Positions 40,000-50,383 of a stretch of DNA of 64,000 nucleotides are shown here, one piece after another. The notes below the pieces were generated by a model that was given only the letters and a program-made list of their open reading frames with translations, did not search any database and was not told the DNA's origin. Both the position numbers and the translations under genes were made by a program. The stretch lies in contig NZ_LSTV01000001.1 of NCBI RefSeq assembly GCF_001644225.1, forward strand, positions 992,001-1,056,000, read 5' to 3'. The stretch comes from Microbacterium oleivorans (GTDB taxonomy: Bacteria; Actinomycetota; Actinomycetes; Actinomycetales; Microbacteriaceae). How positions within the stretch are numbered: position 1 is the stretch's first letter; the number at the start of each line of letters is the position of its first letter.

Positions 40000-40603
40000 C
40001 GGTGCGCTCCGCTCGTGCGGGACCGAGATGGGCGAGGGCGAGCTTGAGCAGCGCCGGGACGGTGGCGCCCGCGGGCGCCTCGGCCAGGACGTTCTCGGCG
40101 GTCTCCGTCGCGACGCGCTCGCTCCACCCCAGCGCGACGAGCGCCGCCGCCAGTTGCACGCCGAGACCCTGCGCGGCGGGGACGCCGGGCGTCGTCCGGG
40201 CCGGCGCGGTGAGCTTGCCGGCGAGCTGCACGACGATCAGCTTGGCGGTCTTCGGGCCGATGCCCGAGACGCGGCGGAAGGGCGCATCGTCCTCATCGGC
40301 GACCGCGGTCGCGATCTGATCGACCGTGAGGGCCGAGAGCACCCCGAGCGCGGACTTCGGTCCGACACCCGAGACGCTGAGCAGATGGCCGAACACGTCC
40401 AGTTCGGAACGGTCCTCGAAGCCGAACAGCAGCATGGCGTCCTCGCGGACGATCATCGAGGTGTGCACGAAGACCTCGTCGCCGAGGTGGAGCTGCCGCG
40501 CGTGCTGAGCCGTGACGGCGACCGCGTAACCGACCCCGTGCACGTCGATGACGACCGAGTCGGGTTCGAGGTGCAGCACACGGCCGCGCAGCGAGGAGAT
40601 CAT
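39992..40603 (-). CDS. ruvA: Holliday junction branch migration protein RuvA
   Basis: 203 aa. Domain I OB fold ([28 protein letters not shown]), domain II helix-hairpin-helix pair ([35 protein letters not shown]), C-terminal RuvB-binding domain. Its ATG is exactly 6 nt after TAGGCT (40610-40615) with no RBS-like sequence between, a strong case for a leaderless transcript and for a promoter separate from ruvC. Confidence 0.95.
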   Translation of the reverse strand: MISSLRGRVLHLEPDSVVIDVHGVGYAVAVTAQHARQLHLGDEVFVHTSMIVREDAMLLFGFEDRSELDVFGHLLSVSGVGPKSALGVLSALTVDQIATAVADEDDAPFRRVSGIGPKTAKLIVVQLAGKLTAPARTTPGVPAAQGLGVQLAAALVALGWSERVATETAENVLAEAPAGATVPALLKLALAHLGPARAERTGV

Positions 40604-40664
40604 GATCCGAGCCTAGGCGAGCCTTCGGACCTATGTTCGAGCGACACACCTGCGCCGTGCGGTC

Positions 40665-41228
40665 TCAGCGTCGCGTCGCCTTCTCGGCGGCGGCCCACGC
40701 ACGCTGGGCCGGGGTGAGTTCCGCGGCGGCGCCTCCAGCGGCCGGACCGCGACGCCACGCGTGGCAGAGCGCGAGGGCAAGCGCGTCGGCGGCGTCGGCG
40801 GGCTGCGGGAGCGCGTCGAGGCGCAGCACCCGCGCGACCATCGTCTGCACCTGCAGCTTCTCGGCGTTGCCGTACCCCGTGATGGCGGCCTTGACCTCGG
40901 ACGGCGTGTGCGTCGCGGCGGGCAGCCCGTGCTCGGCGGCGAGCAGCAGCGCGATGCCGCTGGCCTGCGCCGTCCCCATGACGGTGCTGCGGTTCTGCTG
41001 GGCGAAGACCCGCTCGACGGCCACGACGTCCGGCCCGTGATCGGCGATCACCGCGCGGATGCCGCCCGCGATGCTCGCGAGCCGCTGCTCGATCGGCGCA
41101 TCGGGCGCCGAACGGACGACACCGACGTGCACGAGCGTGGCCGACCGATCGGCGCGCACGTCGACGACCCCCACGCCGCAGCGGGTGAGTCCCGGATCGA
41201 TGCCGAGGACGCGAAGAGCGGATGCCAC
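40665..41228 (-). CDS. ruvC: crossover junction endodeoxyribonuclease RuvC
   Basis: 187 aa RNase H-fold resolvase. [16 protein letters not shown] with the first catalytic Asp, [23 protein letters not shown], and the C-terminal [12 protein letters not shown] carrying the last acidic residue. The GTG at 41228 is 6 nt after TAGCGT. The C-terminus has an Ala-rich extension. Confidence 0.95.
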   Translation of the reverse strand: MASALRVLGIDPGLTRCGVGVVDVRADRSATLVHVGVVRSAPDAPIEQRLASIAGGIRAVIADHGPDVVAVERVFAQQNRSTVMGTAQASGIALLLAAEHGLPAATHTPSEVKAAITGYGNAEKLQVQTMVARVLRLDALPQPADAADALALALCHAWRRGPAAGGAAAELTPAQRAWAAAEKATRR

Positions 41229-41281
41229 TCCCCCACGCTAGGCGGGAGGTGCGGCATCCGCTCGTCGGCGCGCCTGCGGAG

Positions 41282-42046
41282 TCAGTCCTCGTCGTCGGTT
41301 TCGAGCTCGGCCTGGACCTCGGGCGTCAGGTCGAAGTTGGAATAGACGTTCTGCACGTCGTCGCTGTCCTCGAGGGCGTCGATGAGGCGGAAGATCTTGC
41401 GCGCGGTGTCGGCGTCGATCTCGACCTTGAGGTTCGGGACGAACTCGACGTCGGCCGAGTCGTACTCGATGCCGGCGTCGGTGAGCGCGGTGCGCACCGA
41501 GACGAGATCGGATGCCTCGGTGACGACCTCGAAGCCCTCGGCCCGCGGCTCGATCTCCTCGGCACCGGCTTCGAGAGCCGCCATCATGAGGTCGTCCTCG
41601 GTCGTCCCCTCACCGGAGACGACGATGACGCCCTTGCGCGTGAAGTTGTAGGCGACCGATCCCGGATCGGCGAGGGTACCGCCGTTCCGGGTGAGGGCCG
41701 TGCGGACCTCCGCGGCGGCACGGTTCTTGTTGTCGGTCAGACACTCGACCATGAGCGCCACGCCGTTGGGTCCGTAGGCCTCGTACATGATCGAGGTGTA
41801 CTCGACCGACTCGCCGCCGATGCCGGCGCCGCGCTTGATGGCGCGGTCGATGTTGTCCTTCGGGACCGAGGTCTTCTTCGCCTTCAGGACGGCGTCGAAG
41901 AGGGTCGGGTTGCCCTGCAGGTCGGCGCCACCCAGCTTGGCGGCGACCTCGATGTTCTTGATGAGCTTCGCCCACGACTTCGCACGACGCGCGTCGATGA
42001 CGGCCTTCTTGTGCTTCGTGGTGGCCCACTTGGAATGTCCGCTCAC
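41282..42046 (-). CDS. YebC/PmpR family DNA-binding regulatory protein
   Basis: 254 aa, full-length YebC fold: [40 protein letters not shown] at the N-terminus, [22 protein letters not shown] and the acidic C-terminus. Family members act as transcription regulators or, in recent work, ease ribosome stalling. GTG start with a GAGAGGAG RBS; TAGACT -10 at 42077-42082 gives a ~25-nt leader. Confidence 0.93.
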   Translation of the reverse strand: MSGHSKWATTKHKKAVIDARRAKSWAKLIKNIEVAAKLGGADLQGNPTLFDAVLKAKKTSVPKDNIDRAIKRGAGIGGESVEYTSIMYEAYGPNGVALMVECLTDNKNRAAAEVRTALTRNGGTLADPGSVAYNFTRKGVIVVSGEGTTEDDLMMAALEAGAEEIEPRAEGFEVVTEASDLVSVRTALTDAGIEYDSADVEFVPNLKVEIDADTARKIFRLIDALEDSDDVQNVYSNFDLTPEVQAELETDDED

Positions 42047-42104
42047 GGGACTCCTCTCGGAAAAAGCGCGGGGTCCAGTCTACGACCGTGCCGACACGGG
42101 GCCG

Positions 42105-42698
42105 CTACGCGTCGCGCACGCTCGCAAGGAACAACTCGTGGAAACGCGTCTCGGCATCGAGCTCCGGGTGGAAGGAGAGGCCGATGACCGCACCCTGGCG
42201 CACCCCCACGACCCTGCCGTCGGGGAGGGCGGCGATCGCCTCGGCCGCCGGTCCGACCTCTTCGACGACGGGGGCGCGGATGAAGGTCGCGCGCACCGGC
42301 GGCTCGCCGACCGCCGGCACCGAGAGCTCGGTCTCGAACGACTCGACCTGGCCGCCGAACGCGTTCCGGCGCACCGTCACGTCCAGGCCGCCGAACGTCT
42401 GCTGCCCGGCGATCCCGTCCGCGAGGCGATCAGCGAGGAGGATGAGGCCGGCACAGGTGCCGTACACCGGCATCCCCTCCGCGATCGCGGAACGGATGGG
42501 CTCTCGCATCCCGAACGCGCGGGAGAGCTTGTCGATGACACTCGACTCACCCCCGGGGAGCACGAGCCCCTGCACCTGCGCGAGCTCCTCCGGCCGCCGG
42601 ACCGGGACGACGTCGGCGCCGAGCTCGGCGAGCACGCGCGTGTGTTCGCGGACGTCGCCCTGGAGGGCGAGGACGCCGACGCGCGGAGCGGTCACCAT
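42105..42698 (-). CDS. pdxT: pyridoxal 5'-phosphate synthase glutaminase subunit
   Basis: 197 aa. Supplies ammonia to Pdx[32 protein letters not shown], nucleophile cysteine in [12 protein letters not shown], and the C-terminal His-x-Glu in [19 protein letters not shown]. The start is either the ATG at 42698 or the next-but-one codon GTG (42695), which would overlap the pdxS stop as GTGA like other junctions here. Confidence 0.95.
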   Translation of the reverse strand: MVTAPRVGVLALQGDVREHTRVLAELGADVVPVRRPEELAQVQGLVLPGGESSVIDKLSRAFGMREPIRSAIAEGMPVYGTCAGLILLADRLADGIAGQQTFGGLDVTVRRNAFGGQVESFETELSVPAVGEPPVRATFIRAPVVEEVGPAAEAIAALPDGRVVGVRQGAVIGLSFHPELDAETRFHELFLASVRDA

Positions 42699-43582
42699 CC
42701 CCGCTCGGCGAGCCGGTGCGGTGCGGCGAGGTCGGAGACGTTGATGCCGACCATCGCCTCACCAAGCCCACGCGAGACGTCGGCGATGACCTTCGCGTCG
42801 TCGTGGAACGTCGTCGCCTTGACGATCGCCGCGGCACGTTCGGCGGGGTTGCCGCTCTTGAAGATGCCCGAGCCCACGAAGACGCCGTCGGCTCCGAGCT
42901 GCATCATCATGGCCGCGTCCGCGGGTGTCGCGACACCGCCGGCGACGAAGAGGACGACGGGCAAGGTGCCGGTCTCGGCGACCTCGGCGACGAGCTCGTA
43001 GGGCGCCTGCAGTTCCTTGGCCGCGACGTAGAGCTCGTCCTTCGGCAGCGCAGCGAGGGCGGCGATCTCACCCCGGATCCTGCGGATGTGCTTCATCGCC
43101 TCGGACACGTCGCCGGTACCGGCCTCACCCTTCGAGCGGATCATGGCCGCACCCTCGGTGATGCGTCGCAGGGCCTCGCCGAGGTTCGTCGCCCCGCAGA
43201 CGAACGGCACGGTGAAGTCCCACTTGTCGATGTGGTTCACGTAGTCGGCGGGTGAGAGCACCTCGGACTCGTCGATGTAGTCGACGCCGAGCTCCTGCAG
43301 CACCTGCGCCTCGACGAAGTGCCCGATGCGCGCCTTGGCCATCACCGGGATGGAGACCGACGCGATGATGTCGTCGATGAGGTCGGGGTCGCTCATGCGG
43401 GCGACCCCGCCCTGGGCGCGGATGTCGGCGGGCACGCGCTCGAGCGCCATGACGGCGACGGCGCCGGCGTCCTCGGCGATCTTGGCCTGGTCGGCGGTGA
43501 CGACGTCCATGATGACGCCGCCCTTGAGCATCTCGGCGAGGCCGCGCTTCACCCGCGCGGTTCCAGTCGTGTTCGTTGGCAT
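42692..43582 (-). CDS. pdxS: pyridoxal 5'-phosphate synthase lyase subunit
   Basis: 296 aa (beta/alpha)8 synthase making PLP from ribose 5-phosphate, glyceraldehyde 3-phosphate and ammonia. [32 protein letters not shown], the active-site lysine in [14 protein letters not shown], and [37 protein letters not shown] at 43582; the longer open frame is a shadow of pdxR. A TAACTT box lies 7 nt before the ATG, so the transcript is probably leaderless. Confidence 0.96.
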   Translation of the reverse strand: MPTNTTGTARVKRGLAEMLKGGVIMDVVTADQAKIAEDAGAVAVMALERVPADIRAQGGVARMSDPDLIDDIIASVSIPVMAKARIGHFVEAQVLQELGVDYIDESEVLSPADYVNHIDKWDFTVPFVCGATNLGEALRRITEGAAMIRSKGEAGTGDVSEAMKHIRRIRGEIAALAALPKDELYVAAKELQAPYELVAEVAETGTLPVVLFVAGGVATPADAAMMMQLGADGVFVGSGIFKSGNPAERAAAIVKATTFHDDAKVIADVSRGLGEAMVGINVSDLAAPHRLAERGW

Positions 43583-43621
43583 AGGCCAAAAGTTAGCATG
43601 ACACGGACATAGACTCGTCCC
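43583..43621. promoter_or_regulatory. pdxST / pdxR divergent promoter region
   Basis: A 39-bp gap between two start codons on opposite strands. Plus strand: TAGACT at 43610-43615, 6 nt before the pdxR ATG. Minus strand: TAACTT, 7 nt before the pdxS ATG. Each promoter's -35 region must fall within or beyond the other unit's start, so RNA polymerase and PdxR sites necessarily overlap. Both messages would be nearly leaderless. Confidence 0.55.
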
Positions 43622-44974
43622 ATGGCAGACGATGTCCTGACGATCGGCGGCGAGACCGCCGCCGAGATCGCGGACAGCATCCGTGCCCTCATCGACCGCG
43701 GCGACCTCGCCCCCGGCGCCGCACTCCCCTCCGTCCGCGCGCTCGCCGACCTCGTCGGGGTGAACCGCAACACCGTCGTCGCCGCGTACCGCCTCCTCGC
43801 CGCCGCGGGAGCGGTCGAGACCGCCGGCCGCGCCGGCACCCGCGTCGCGCCGCGCTCCGACCCGCCGCAGGAGGGTTTCGCCGCGGACACGGTCCTCCGC
43901 GACATCGCGACGGGGAACCCCGACCCCGCGCTCATCCCGGACCCCTCGCATGCGCTGTCGACCCTCGCGGGTCGGCCCGTCCTCTACGGCGAACCGACGA
44001 TCGACCCCGACCTCGAGGTGTGGGCGTCTCAGTGGATCGCGAAGGATCTGCCCGAACGCGCCGAGCTGCGGCTCACCATCACGGGCGGCGCGGTCGACGC
44101 GCTCGAGCGCCTCTTCGCCGACGCCCTCACCCGCGACGACGCCGTCGGGCTCGAGGACCCGTGCTTCCTGTCGGCCCTCCGCACAGTGCGGATCGGCGGT
44201 TACCGGCCGGTCCCGATCCCGGTCGACGACCAGGGGATGACGGTCGCCGGGCTGCGCGCCGCGCTCGACGCCGGCGTGCGCGCCATCGTGTGCACCCCGC
44301 GCGCGCAGAACCCCACCGGTGTGAGTCTGACCGCCGAACGGGCGACGCAGCTGCGCGCCGTGCTGGCGCAGCATCCCTACGTCCTCGTGATCGAGGACGA
44401 CCACTTCTCGATGCTCTCCCGTGAGCCGTACCACTCGATCATCGGGCCCGACCATCGGCGGTGGGCCCTCATCCGCTCGGTGTCGAAGTTCCTCGGGCCC
44501 GACATGTGCCTCGCCGTCACCGCGAGCGACCCGGAGACCGCCGAGCGCCTGGCCCGCCGACTGAGCCCGGGCTCCACGTGGGTGAGCCACCTGCTGCAAC
44601 GTCTCGTGCTGGCGCTCGTCTCCGACGACACCGTGCTGGCCGGGGTCGAACGCGCCGCGCGCCACTACCGGGCACGCAACGACCGCTTCGCGGCGGAGCT
44701 CACGCGACTCGGCCTGCCCACCGCGGCGGGCGACGGCCTGAGCGTGTGGGTGCGCGTCCCCGCTCCCGCCCGCGCCGTGGCCGAGCAGCTCATGCGTCGC
44801 GGGTGGCTCGCCCGCCCCGGCGACGAGTTCGTCCTCGCCGACCCCGAGGCGACCCACCGTCTGCGCCTGACCGTCCACGATCTGTCCGACACCGACCTCG
44901 CGCGCCTGGCCGCCGACGTCGCCGCCTCGGCGCGAGCCATCGCGCCCTCACCGGAAGCGAGTACCGCCCCGTGA
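43622..44974 (+). CDS. pdxR: MocR-family PLP-dependent transcriptional regulator (PdxR)
   Basis: 450 aa. GntR-type winged helix at residues ~10-75 ([34 protein letters not shown]) joined to an aminotransferase-fold domain with the PLP lysine in [13 protein letters not shown]. In Corynebacterium and Listeria PdxR activates pdxST and represses itself in response to PLP; the divergent pdxS supports the same role here. Ends in a GTGA overlap with pdxY. Confidence 0.9.
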   Translation: MADDVLTIGGETAAEIADSIRALIDRGDLAPGAALPSVRALADLVGVNRNTVVAAYRLLAAAGAVETAGRAGTRVAPRSDPPQEGFAADTVLRDIATGNPDPALIPDPSHALSTLAGRPVLYGEPTIDPDLEVWASQWIAKDLPERAELRLTITGGAVDALERLFADALTRDDAVGLEDPCFLSALRTVRIGGYRPVPIPVDDQGMTVAGLRAALDAGVRAIVCTPRAQNPTGVSLTAERATQLRAVLAQHPYVLVIEDDHFSMLSREPYHSIIGPDHRRWALIRSVSKFLGPDMCLAVTASDPETAERLARRLSPGSTWVSHLLQRLVLALVSDDTVLAGVERAARHYRARNDRFAAELTRLGLPTAAGDGLSVWVRVPAPARAVAEQLMRRGWLARPGDEFVLADPEATHRLRLTVHDLSDTDLARLAADVAASARAIAPSPEASTAP

Positions 44975-45822
44975 AGATCCTCTCCATCCAGTCCGCCGTC
45001 GCGTACGGCCACGTCGGAAACTCCGCCGCCGTGTTCCCGCTGCAGCGCATCGGCGTCGAGGTCTACCCGGTCTACACCGTGAACTTCTCGAACCACACCG
45101 GATACGGCGCCTGGCGCGGACCGCTCATCAGCCCGCAGGACGTCGCCGACGTCATCACCGGCATCGAGGAACGCGGTGCATTCGGCGAGATCGACGCCGT
45201 CCTCTCGGGCTACCAGGGCGGCGAGGGGATCGGCGACGTCATCCTCGACGCCGTCGCGCGCGTCAAGGCCGCCAACCCGAACGCGATCTACGCCTGCGAC
45301 CCCGTCATGGGGAATGCGAAGAGCGGATGCTTCGTGGCCCCCGCCATCCCGGTCCTCCTCCGCGAGCGGGTCGTCCCCGCCGCCGACCTGATCACGCCAA
45401 ACCAGTTCGAGCTCGGCTTCCTCACCGGCACGGACCCGGGCGATCTCGAGTCGACCCTCGCCTCCGTCGACGCGGCGCGTGCGATGGGACCGTCGACCGT
45501 GCTCGTGACGAGCGTCGAGCGGCCCGACCGCCCCGAAGGGACGATCGAGATGCTCGCCGTGACGGATGACGGCGCGTGGATCGTCCGGACCCCGCACATC
45601 CCGATGAAGGCGAACGGGTCCGGCGACGTCACCGCCGCCCTCTTCACCGCCCACTTCCGCGAGACCGGGGATGCCGCAGACGCGCTCGCGAAGACCACCT
45701 CGAGCGTGTTCGACCTGCTGCAGAACACCTACGACGCGGGCACTCGCGAACTGCAGCTCGTCGAGTCGCAGGAGGCGTACGCCCACCCGCGGATGCAGTT
45801 CGAGGTTACCCAGGTCCGCTGA
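44971..45822 (+). CDS. pdxY: pyridoxal kinase
   Basis: 283 aa ribokinase-like fold that salvages pyridoxal to PLP. ILSIQSAVAYGHVGNSAAVFPLQRIGVEV at the N-terminus, VLSGYQGG, YACDPVMGN, and the anion-hole motif KANGSGDVTAALF, where the family usually has GTGD. The GTG at 44971 overlaps the pdxR stop, so regulator and salvage kinase are co-translated: salvage and synthesis meet at one control point. Confidence 0.92.
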   Translation: MKILSIQSAVAYGHVGNSAAVFPLQRIGVEVYPVYTVNFSNHTGYGAWRGPLISPQDVADVITGIEERGAFGEIDAVLSGYQGGEGIGDVILDAVARVKAANPNAIYACDPVMGNAKSGCFVAPAIPVLLRERVVPAADLITPNQFELGFLTGTDPGDLESTLASVDAARAMGPSTVLVTSVERPDRPEGTIEMLAVTDDGAWIVRTPHIPMKANGSGDVTAALFTAHFRETGDAADALAKTTSSVFDLLQNTYDAGTRELQLVESQEAYAHPRMQFEVTQVR

Positions 45823-45843
45823 CCGCCGCGGGCGGCTGACTCG

Positions 45844-46395
45844 TCAGAGGACGGGCCAGCCGTCCGCCACCGACTGACGGACCTCGCCGAGCAGTTGGGG
45901 AAGCGCCTTCGTCTTCGCGATGATCGGGAAAAAGTTCGCGTCCGTCGCCCAGCGGGGGACGACGTGCTGGTGCAGGTGCGCGGCGACGCCCGCACCGGCG
46001 ACCTCGCCCTGGTTCATCCCGAGGTTGAAGCCGTCGCAGTTCGCGACCTTCCGCAGGACCCGCATGGCCACCTGGGTCAGCGCGCCGATCTCGGCGACCT
46101 CTTCGGGCGTCGCCTCGTCGTACGAGCCGAAGTGGCGGTACGGGCACACGAGCAGGTGACCGGAGTTGTACGGGAACAGGTTCAGCAGGACGTACGCCGT
46201 CTCGCCGCGGGCGACGATGAGCCCCTCCTCGTCCGACTTGCCGGGTGCGGCGCAGAACGGGCAGTCGTGCTTGAGGGGTTCCGGTCCCGCCTGGATGTAG
46301 GCCATCCGATGCGGGGTCCACAGTCGCTGGAACTCGTCCGGGACGCCCGCGAGAGCGGATGCCGGTTCCACCCGACCCTCGTCGGGGGCGCTCAT
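45844..46395 (-). CDS. HIT-domain protein, diadenosine tetraphosphate phosphorylase-like
   Basis: 183 aa. HIT motif [10 protein letters not shown] near residue 145, with CPFC (residues ~47-50) as the zinc-type knuckle seen in mycobacterial Ap4A phosphorylases (Rv2613c type). Adjacent to thrS, as in M. tuberculosis. Overlaps the thrS stop by 4 bp (ATGA). Role: removal of Ap4A made by aminoacyl-tRNA synthetases, by homology. Confidence 0.88.
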   Translation of the reverse strand: MSAPDEGRVEPASALAGVPDEFQRLWTPHRMAYIQAGPEPLKHDCPFCAAPGKSDEEGLIVARGETAYVLLNLFPYNSGHLLVCPYRHFGSYDEATPEEVAEIGALTQVAMRVLRKVANCDGFNLGMNQGEVAGAGVAAHLHQHVVPRWATDANFFPIIAKTKALPQLLGEVRQSVADGWPVL

Positions 46396-48401
46396 ACGAG
46401 GTCCTCGGCCGTGTTCACGAGAAGACGACCCGAGATCGCTGCGACGATCTTGTCGATCGCCTCATCCACCGGGATGCCGTTGGTCTGCGACCCGTCGCGG
46501 AAACGGAACGACACCGTGCCCCCCGAACGGTCCTGCTCCCCCGCGATGAGCTGGAGCGGCACCTTCTGGGTCGTGTGGGTGCGGATCTTCTTCGGCATGC
46601 GGTCGTCGGAGTGATCGACCTCGGCGCGGACGCCCGCGGCGCGCAGACGAGCGATGATCTCGTCGAGGTACGGGCCGTACTCCTCGGCCACCGGGATGCC
46701 GACGACCTGGACCGGGGCGAGCCACACCGGGAAGGCCCCAGCGTAGTGCTCGAGGAGGATCGCGAAGAAGCGCTCGATCGAGCCGAACAGCGCACGGTGG
46801 ATCATGACCGGACGGTGCTTCTCACCGTCGGGACCGGTGTACTCGAGTTCGAACCGCTCGGGCTGGTTGAAGTCGAGCTGGATCGTCGACATCTGCCAGG
46901 TGCGTCCGATCGCGTCCCGCGCCTGGACGGAGATCTTCGGGCCGTAGAACGCGGCGCCGCCCGGGTCGGGCACGAGCTCGAGACCGGAACCCTCGGCGAC
47001 CTCCCGCAGGGTCTTCGTCGCCTCGTCCCACAGGCTGTCGTCGCCGATGAACTTGGGGTTGCCCTCCTCCTTCGTGGAGAGCTCGAGGTAGAAGTCGTTC
47101 AGCCCGTAGTCGCGCAGGGTCTTCAGCACGAACTCGAGACTGTGCTCGAGCTCGCCCTTGACCTGGTCGGAGGTCACGTAGATGTGGGTGTCGTCCTGTG
47201 TCATCCCCCGCACGCGGGTAAGGCCGGCGAGCGTGCCGCTCTTCTCGTAGCGGTAGACCGAGCCGAACTCGCTGAGTCGCAGCGGCAGTTCGCGGTAGCT
47301 GCGTCCGCGCGAGCGGAAGATCAAGTTGTGGAACGGGCAGTTCATGGGCTTGAGGTAGTACTCCTGGCCCTCGCGCGAGACGTGGCCGTCGGCATCCACC
47401 ACCTCGTCGAGCACCATCGGGGGGTACATGCCGTCGGCGTACCACTGCAGGTGACCGCTCGTCATGAACAGGTCGCCCTTGGTGATGTGAGGCGTGTTCA
47501 CGACCTGGTATCCGTTGGCGAGGAGACTCTCGCGCATGTAGCGCTCGATCTCGTACCGGATGATCCCGCCCTTGGGGTGGAACACCGAGAGGCCGGGCCC
47601 GATCTCCTCGGGGAAGGAGAAGAGGTCGAGGTCCTTGCCGAGCTTTCGGTGGTCGCGCTTGGCGGCCTCCTCGAGGCGGTGCTGGTAGGCGCGCAGCTCG
47701 TCCTTGGACGGCCAAGCGGTGCCGTAGATGCGCTGCAACTGCGGGTTCTTCTCGCTGCCGCGCCAGTAGGCCCCGGCGACGCGGGTGAGGTCCCAGCCGT
47801 TGCCGGCGACACGCGTGCTCGGCACGTGGGGGCCGCGGCAGAGATCCTTCCACGCGGTCTCACCGTCGCGGGTGACGTTGTCGTAGATGGTGAGTTCGCC
47901 GGCGCCCACCTCGACGGACGCGCCCTCGGCCGCCTCCTGCGACCCGCCCTTCAGCCCGATCAGCTCGAGCTTGAACGGCTCATGAGCGAGCTCTGCGCGG
48001 GCCTCGTCATCGGTGACCACGCGGCGGACGAAACGCTGTCCTTCGCGGACGATGCGCTCCATCTCCTTCTTGATGGCCTTGAGGTCCTCCGGGGTGAAGG
48101 GCTCCTCGACGCCGAAGTCGTAGTAGAAGCCGTCGATGATCGGCGGCCCGATCCCGAGGTTCGCCTGCGGGCGGACGCGCTGCACGGCCTGCGCGAGGAT
48201 GTGGGCCGTCGAGTGGCGCAGGATGTTCAGCCCGTCGGGACTCGACACGGTGACCGGCTCGACGCCGTCGAGAGAGTCGACGACCGTCGCGAGGTCCTTC
48301 AGCTCGCCGCGGATGCGGAGCGCGACGACGGAGCGGTCGGGGAACAGGGCGAAACCGTCGGCGGGAAGGGCGACATCCGCCGGGGCGATCGGATCAGACA
48401 A
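46392..48401 (-). CDS. thrS: threonyl-tRNA synthetase
   Basis: 669 aa. TGS-like N-terminus (~1-60), editing domain beginning [14 protein letters not shown], class II core with [37 protein letters not shown] and motif 3 [23 protein letters not shown], and the C-terminal anticodon-binding domain (APVQVVGI...). The initiation codon is TTG at 48401 with GGAGA upstream; no ATG fits the family start. The RBS lies in the perfect palindrome GGAGATCTCC (48404-48413). A TAGACT promoter at 48531-48536 leaves ~120 nt of leader. Confidence 0.95.
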   Translation of the reverse strand: MSDPIAPADVALPADGFALFPDRSVVALRIRGELKDLATVVDSLDGVEPVTVSSPDGLNILRHSTAHILAQAVQRVRPQANLGIGPPIIDGFYYDFGVEEPFTPEDLKAIKKEMERIVREGQRFVRRVVTDDEARAELAHEPFKLELIGLKGGSQEAAEGASVEVGAGELTIYDNVTRDGETAWKDLCRGPHVPSTRVAGNGWDLTRVAGAYWRGSEKNPQLQRIYGTAWPSKDELRAYQHRLEEAAKRDHRKLGKDLDLFSFPEEIGPGLSVFHPKGGIIRYEIERYMRESLLANGYQVVNTPHITKGDLFMTSGHLQWYADGMYPPMVLDEVVDADGHVSREGQEYYLKPMNCPFHNLIFRSRGRSYRELPLRLSEFGSVYRYEKSGTLAGLTRVRGMTQDDTHIYVTSDQVKGELEHSLEFVLKTLRDYGLNDFYLELSTKEEGNPKFIGDDSLWDEATKTLREVAEGSGLELVPDPGGAAFYGPKISVQARDAIGRTWQMSTIQLDFNQPERFELEYTGPDGEKHRPVMIHRALFGSIERFFAILLEHYAGAFPVWLAPVQVVGIPVAEEYGPYLDEIIARLRAAGVRAEVDHSDDRMPKKIRTHTTQKVPLQLIAGEQDRSGGTVSFRFRDGSQTNGIPVDEAIDKIVAAISGRLLVNTAEDLV

Positions 48402-48536
48402 GGGGAGATCTCCAGAAGGTGGCTCGGATCACGGTGACTCAGCTTCGAGCGCTGTACGCGCTCCGCCCGCTCAGGCCCGCGGCGTTCGCGTGCCGGCGAG
48501 GTGGGACACCCGGCTGTTCTGCATCATGCGAGTCTA
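48402..48536 (-). promoter_or_regulatory. thrS leader: promoter, peptide, two RNA hairpins
   Basis: In order on the minus strand: TAGACT (48531-48536); an ATG-ATG pair starting a short frame; a hairpin GAGCGC-GTACA-GCGCTC (48447-48463); and GGAGATCTCC, which is self-complementary and contains the thrS RBS. The arrangement suits translation-coupled control. No T-box stem I or antiterminator motif was recognised. Confidence 0.5.
48471..48527 (-). CDS. candidate thrS leader peptide, MQNSRVSHLAGTRTPRA
   Basis: 18 codons from the first ATG or 17 from the second (48524), ending in TGA at 48471-48473. The second ATG is exactly 6 nt after the TAGACT box, the same geometry as other likely leaderless starts in this window. 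The peptide holds two threonine codons (ACG CGA ACG) near its end, and the first downstream hairpin begins 7 nt after the stop. Ribosome position on these codons could therefore sense Thr-tRNA. Unproven; too short for compositional tests. Confidence 0.4.
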   Translation of the reverse strand: MMQNSRVSHLAGTRTPRA

Positions 48537-48556
48537 CTGGGCCGCCGGGAAGGGCG

Positions 48557-49723
48557 ATGATGGATGCCGTGAAGCTCGCTCTCGCGGGGGTCGTCCTGCT
48601 CGTGGGCGCGATCGTCGCCGTCGCCACCGGCATCCTGCCCCTCTCCGAGCTCGGCGTGGTGGCCGAGCGTGTCCTCCCGATCCTCGCCTTCGTCGTGGCG
48701 GTCACCGTCGTCGCGGAGCTTGCGGCGAAGGCCGGGGTCTTCGATGTCACCGCGTCGTGGCTGGCCCGGATGTCCCGGGGACGCACCGCTCTGCTCTGGG
48801 CACTCGTCGTGGCCCTCGCGATCGTGACCACCGCGTTCCTGTCGCTCGACACCACCGCCGTCCTCCTCACCCCCGTCGTGATCGCCGTCGCGCGGGCGAA
48901 CGGGCTGCCGCCGCTGCCGTTCGCCCTCGCGACGGTGTGGCTGGCGAACACGGCGTCGCTCCTGCTGCCGGTGTCGAACCTCACGAACCTCCTCGCCCTG
49001 GCCCGGATGCCGGGGGCCGCCGATCCGGCCTCGTTCGTGCTCCTGCTCGGACCGTCCGCCGCCGTCGCCGTCCTCGTGACCGTCGCCCTCCTGTGGGTCA
49101 TCCACCGGCGCTCGCTGGCCGGCTCGTTCACGGCGGCCCCGCCGCCCCAGGTGAGCGACCGGGTGCAGCTCGTCGCGGCATCCGTCATCGTCCTCGCCCT
49201 GCTGCCGCTGCTCGTGAGCGGGATCGAGCCGTGGATCCCCGCGACGGTGGCGGCGCTCGCCCTGATCGGTCTGTTCGCGTGGCGCTCGCCGAAGGCGCTG
49301 GGGCTGCGGCTCGTGCCGTGGTCGCTGCTCGTGTTCGCCGCCGGACTCTTCTCAGCCGTCGCCGCGCTCGAGGCGTGGGGGTCCGGGCAACTGGCGACGG
49401 CCGTGGCCGGATCGGGGTCGGCGCCGGTCGACCTGCTGCGGATGTCGGGAACGGCGCTCGTGACCGCGAATGCGCTCGACAACCTTCCCGCGTATCTGCT
49501 GCTCGAATCGACGGCGGACACGCCGGAGCGCCTGGCCGCCCTGCTGATCGGCGTGAACGCCGGTCCGCTCATCACGCCGTGGGCGTCGCTGGCCACCCTC
49601 CTCTGGCACCAGCGGCTCGTGGCGGCGGGAGTGCACTTGCCGTGGCGTCGCTTCATCTTGTGGGGTCTCGTCGCGGCTCCCCTCGTCGTCGCCGCGGCCA
49701 CCGTCCCTCTGCTGCTGCGCTGA
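48557..49723 (+). CDS. ArsB/NhaD/SLC13-type ion transporter family membrane protein
   Basis: 388 aa from the ATG at 48557 (next codon is also ATG; GGGAAGGG RBS). About ten membrane segments, with the duplicated family motifs FLSLDTTAVLLTPVVIAVAR (residues ~92-111) and ALVTANALDNLPAYLLLES in the second half, plus VNAGPLITPWASLATLLW. Resembles arsenite/citrate/sodium-proton exchangers; no arsenic resistance genes are nearby, so the ion cannot be named. Its promoter region overlaps the thrS leader on the other strand. Confidence 0.8.
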   Translation: MMDAVKLALAGVVLLVGAIVAVATGILPLSELGVVAERVLPILAFVVAVTVVAELAAKAGVFDVTASWLARMSRGRTALLWALVVALAIVTTAFLSLDTTAVLLTPVVIAVARANGLPPLPFALATVWLANTASLLLPVSNLTNLLALARMPGAADPASFVLLLGPSAAVAVLVTVALLWVIHRRSLAGSFTAAPPPQVSDRVQLVAASVIVLALLPLLVSGIEPWIPATVAALALIGLFAWRSPKALGLRLVPWSLLVFAAGLFSAVAALEAWGSGQLATAVAGSGSAPVDLLRMSGTALVTANALDNLPAYLLLESTADTPERLAALLIGVNAGPLITPWASLATLLWHQRLVAAGVHLPWRRFILWGLVAAPLVVAAATVPLLLR

Positions 49724-49725
49724 CC

Positions 49726-50382
49726 TCAGAGGTGCTTCAGCGCCTCGCGACGGCTGAGCGGACTCAGCGCGTGGGCGGCCACGTAGGCGGACACCCACTC
49801 CGGGTACGCCCGGGCGGCGTCGCGCAACGCCCAGCCGATGGCCTTGCGGATGAAGAACTCGCCGTCGCGGAGGTTCGGCTCGAGCGCGTCGGTCAGCAGG
49901 CGCAGGTCCGTCCGCTCGCGGCGACCGAGCTGGCTGAGGATCGCGAGGCGTCGCAGCCACAGCTCCTCGCTCACACACCACCCGCGGACGAGGGCGTCTC
50001 CGTCGCGGGGATGCTCGTCGAGGAGTTCGCGGACGCGGCCGCTCAGCTCGTCGGTGACATCCCACCAGCGGCCTGTCCGCACCATGTGCTCGACGAGCGG
50101 CACGATCCGCAGGTCCGCGCGGGCGGGCGGCACGGCCAGGAGCATCATGGCCGCGTACCGCTCCTCGCGATGGGATGCCGCATCCCACAGCTCCCGCGCG
50201 TCGTCGAGGATGCGCAGGGGGTCGGTCTCCCCCGCGACCGCCGCCCGCGCGATCCGTCGCGTCTCCGGCACCCGCACGCCCAGGAACGGGAGGTCGGACT
50301 TCATGTACGCCTGCTGGCCGGCCGCGCGGGACGGGTCGGCTGCGGCCCGCAGGCGGGAGCGGATCACGTCGACGCGGTGCAC
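49726..50382 (-). CDS. DNA alkylation repair protein (AlkD-like HEAT repeat)
   Basis: 218 aa all-helical AlkD/AlkC-type glycosylase. YMKSDLPFLGVRVPETRR near the N-terminus, a W-WDVTDELSG region and NLRDGEFFIRKAIGWALRDAARAYPEWV with the RKAIGW block and conserved Trp/Arg/Asp. Excises N3/N7-alkyl purines. GTG start at 50382, one base after the ACT-protein stop, so the two genes are probably co-transcribed. Confidence 0.87.
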   Translation of the reverse strand: MHRVDVIRSRLRAAADPSRAAGQQAYMKSDLPFLGVRVPETRRIARAAVAGETDPLRILDDARELWDAASHREERYAAMMLLAVPPARADLRIVPLVEHMVRTGRWWDVTDELSGRVRELLDEHPRDGDALVRGWCVSEELWLRRLAILSQLGRRERTDLRLLTDALEPNLRDGEFFIRKAIGWALRDAARAYPEWVSAYVAAHALSPLSRREALKHL

Positions 50383-50383
50383 G

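Noticed and set aside
42692..44878. 728-codon frame extending pdxS upstream
   Set aside because: The extra 430 codons are the antisense of pdxR; the conserved PdxS N-terminus begins at ATG 43582.
48402..48536. T-box riboswitch upstream of thrS
   Set aside because: The ~120-nt leader is too short and lacks the T-box antiterminator bulge sequence and a terminator; the leader-peptide model fits better.
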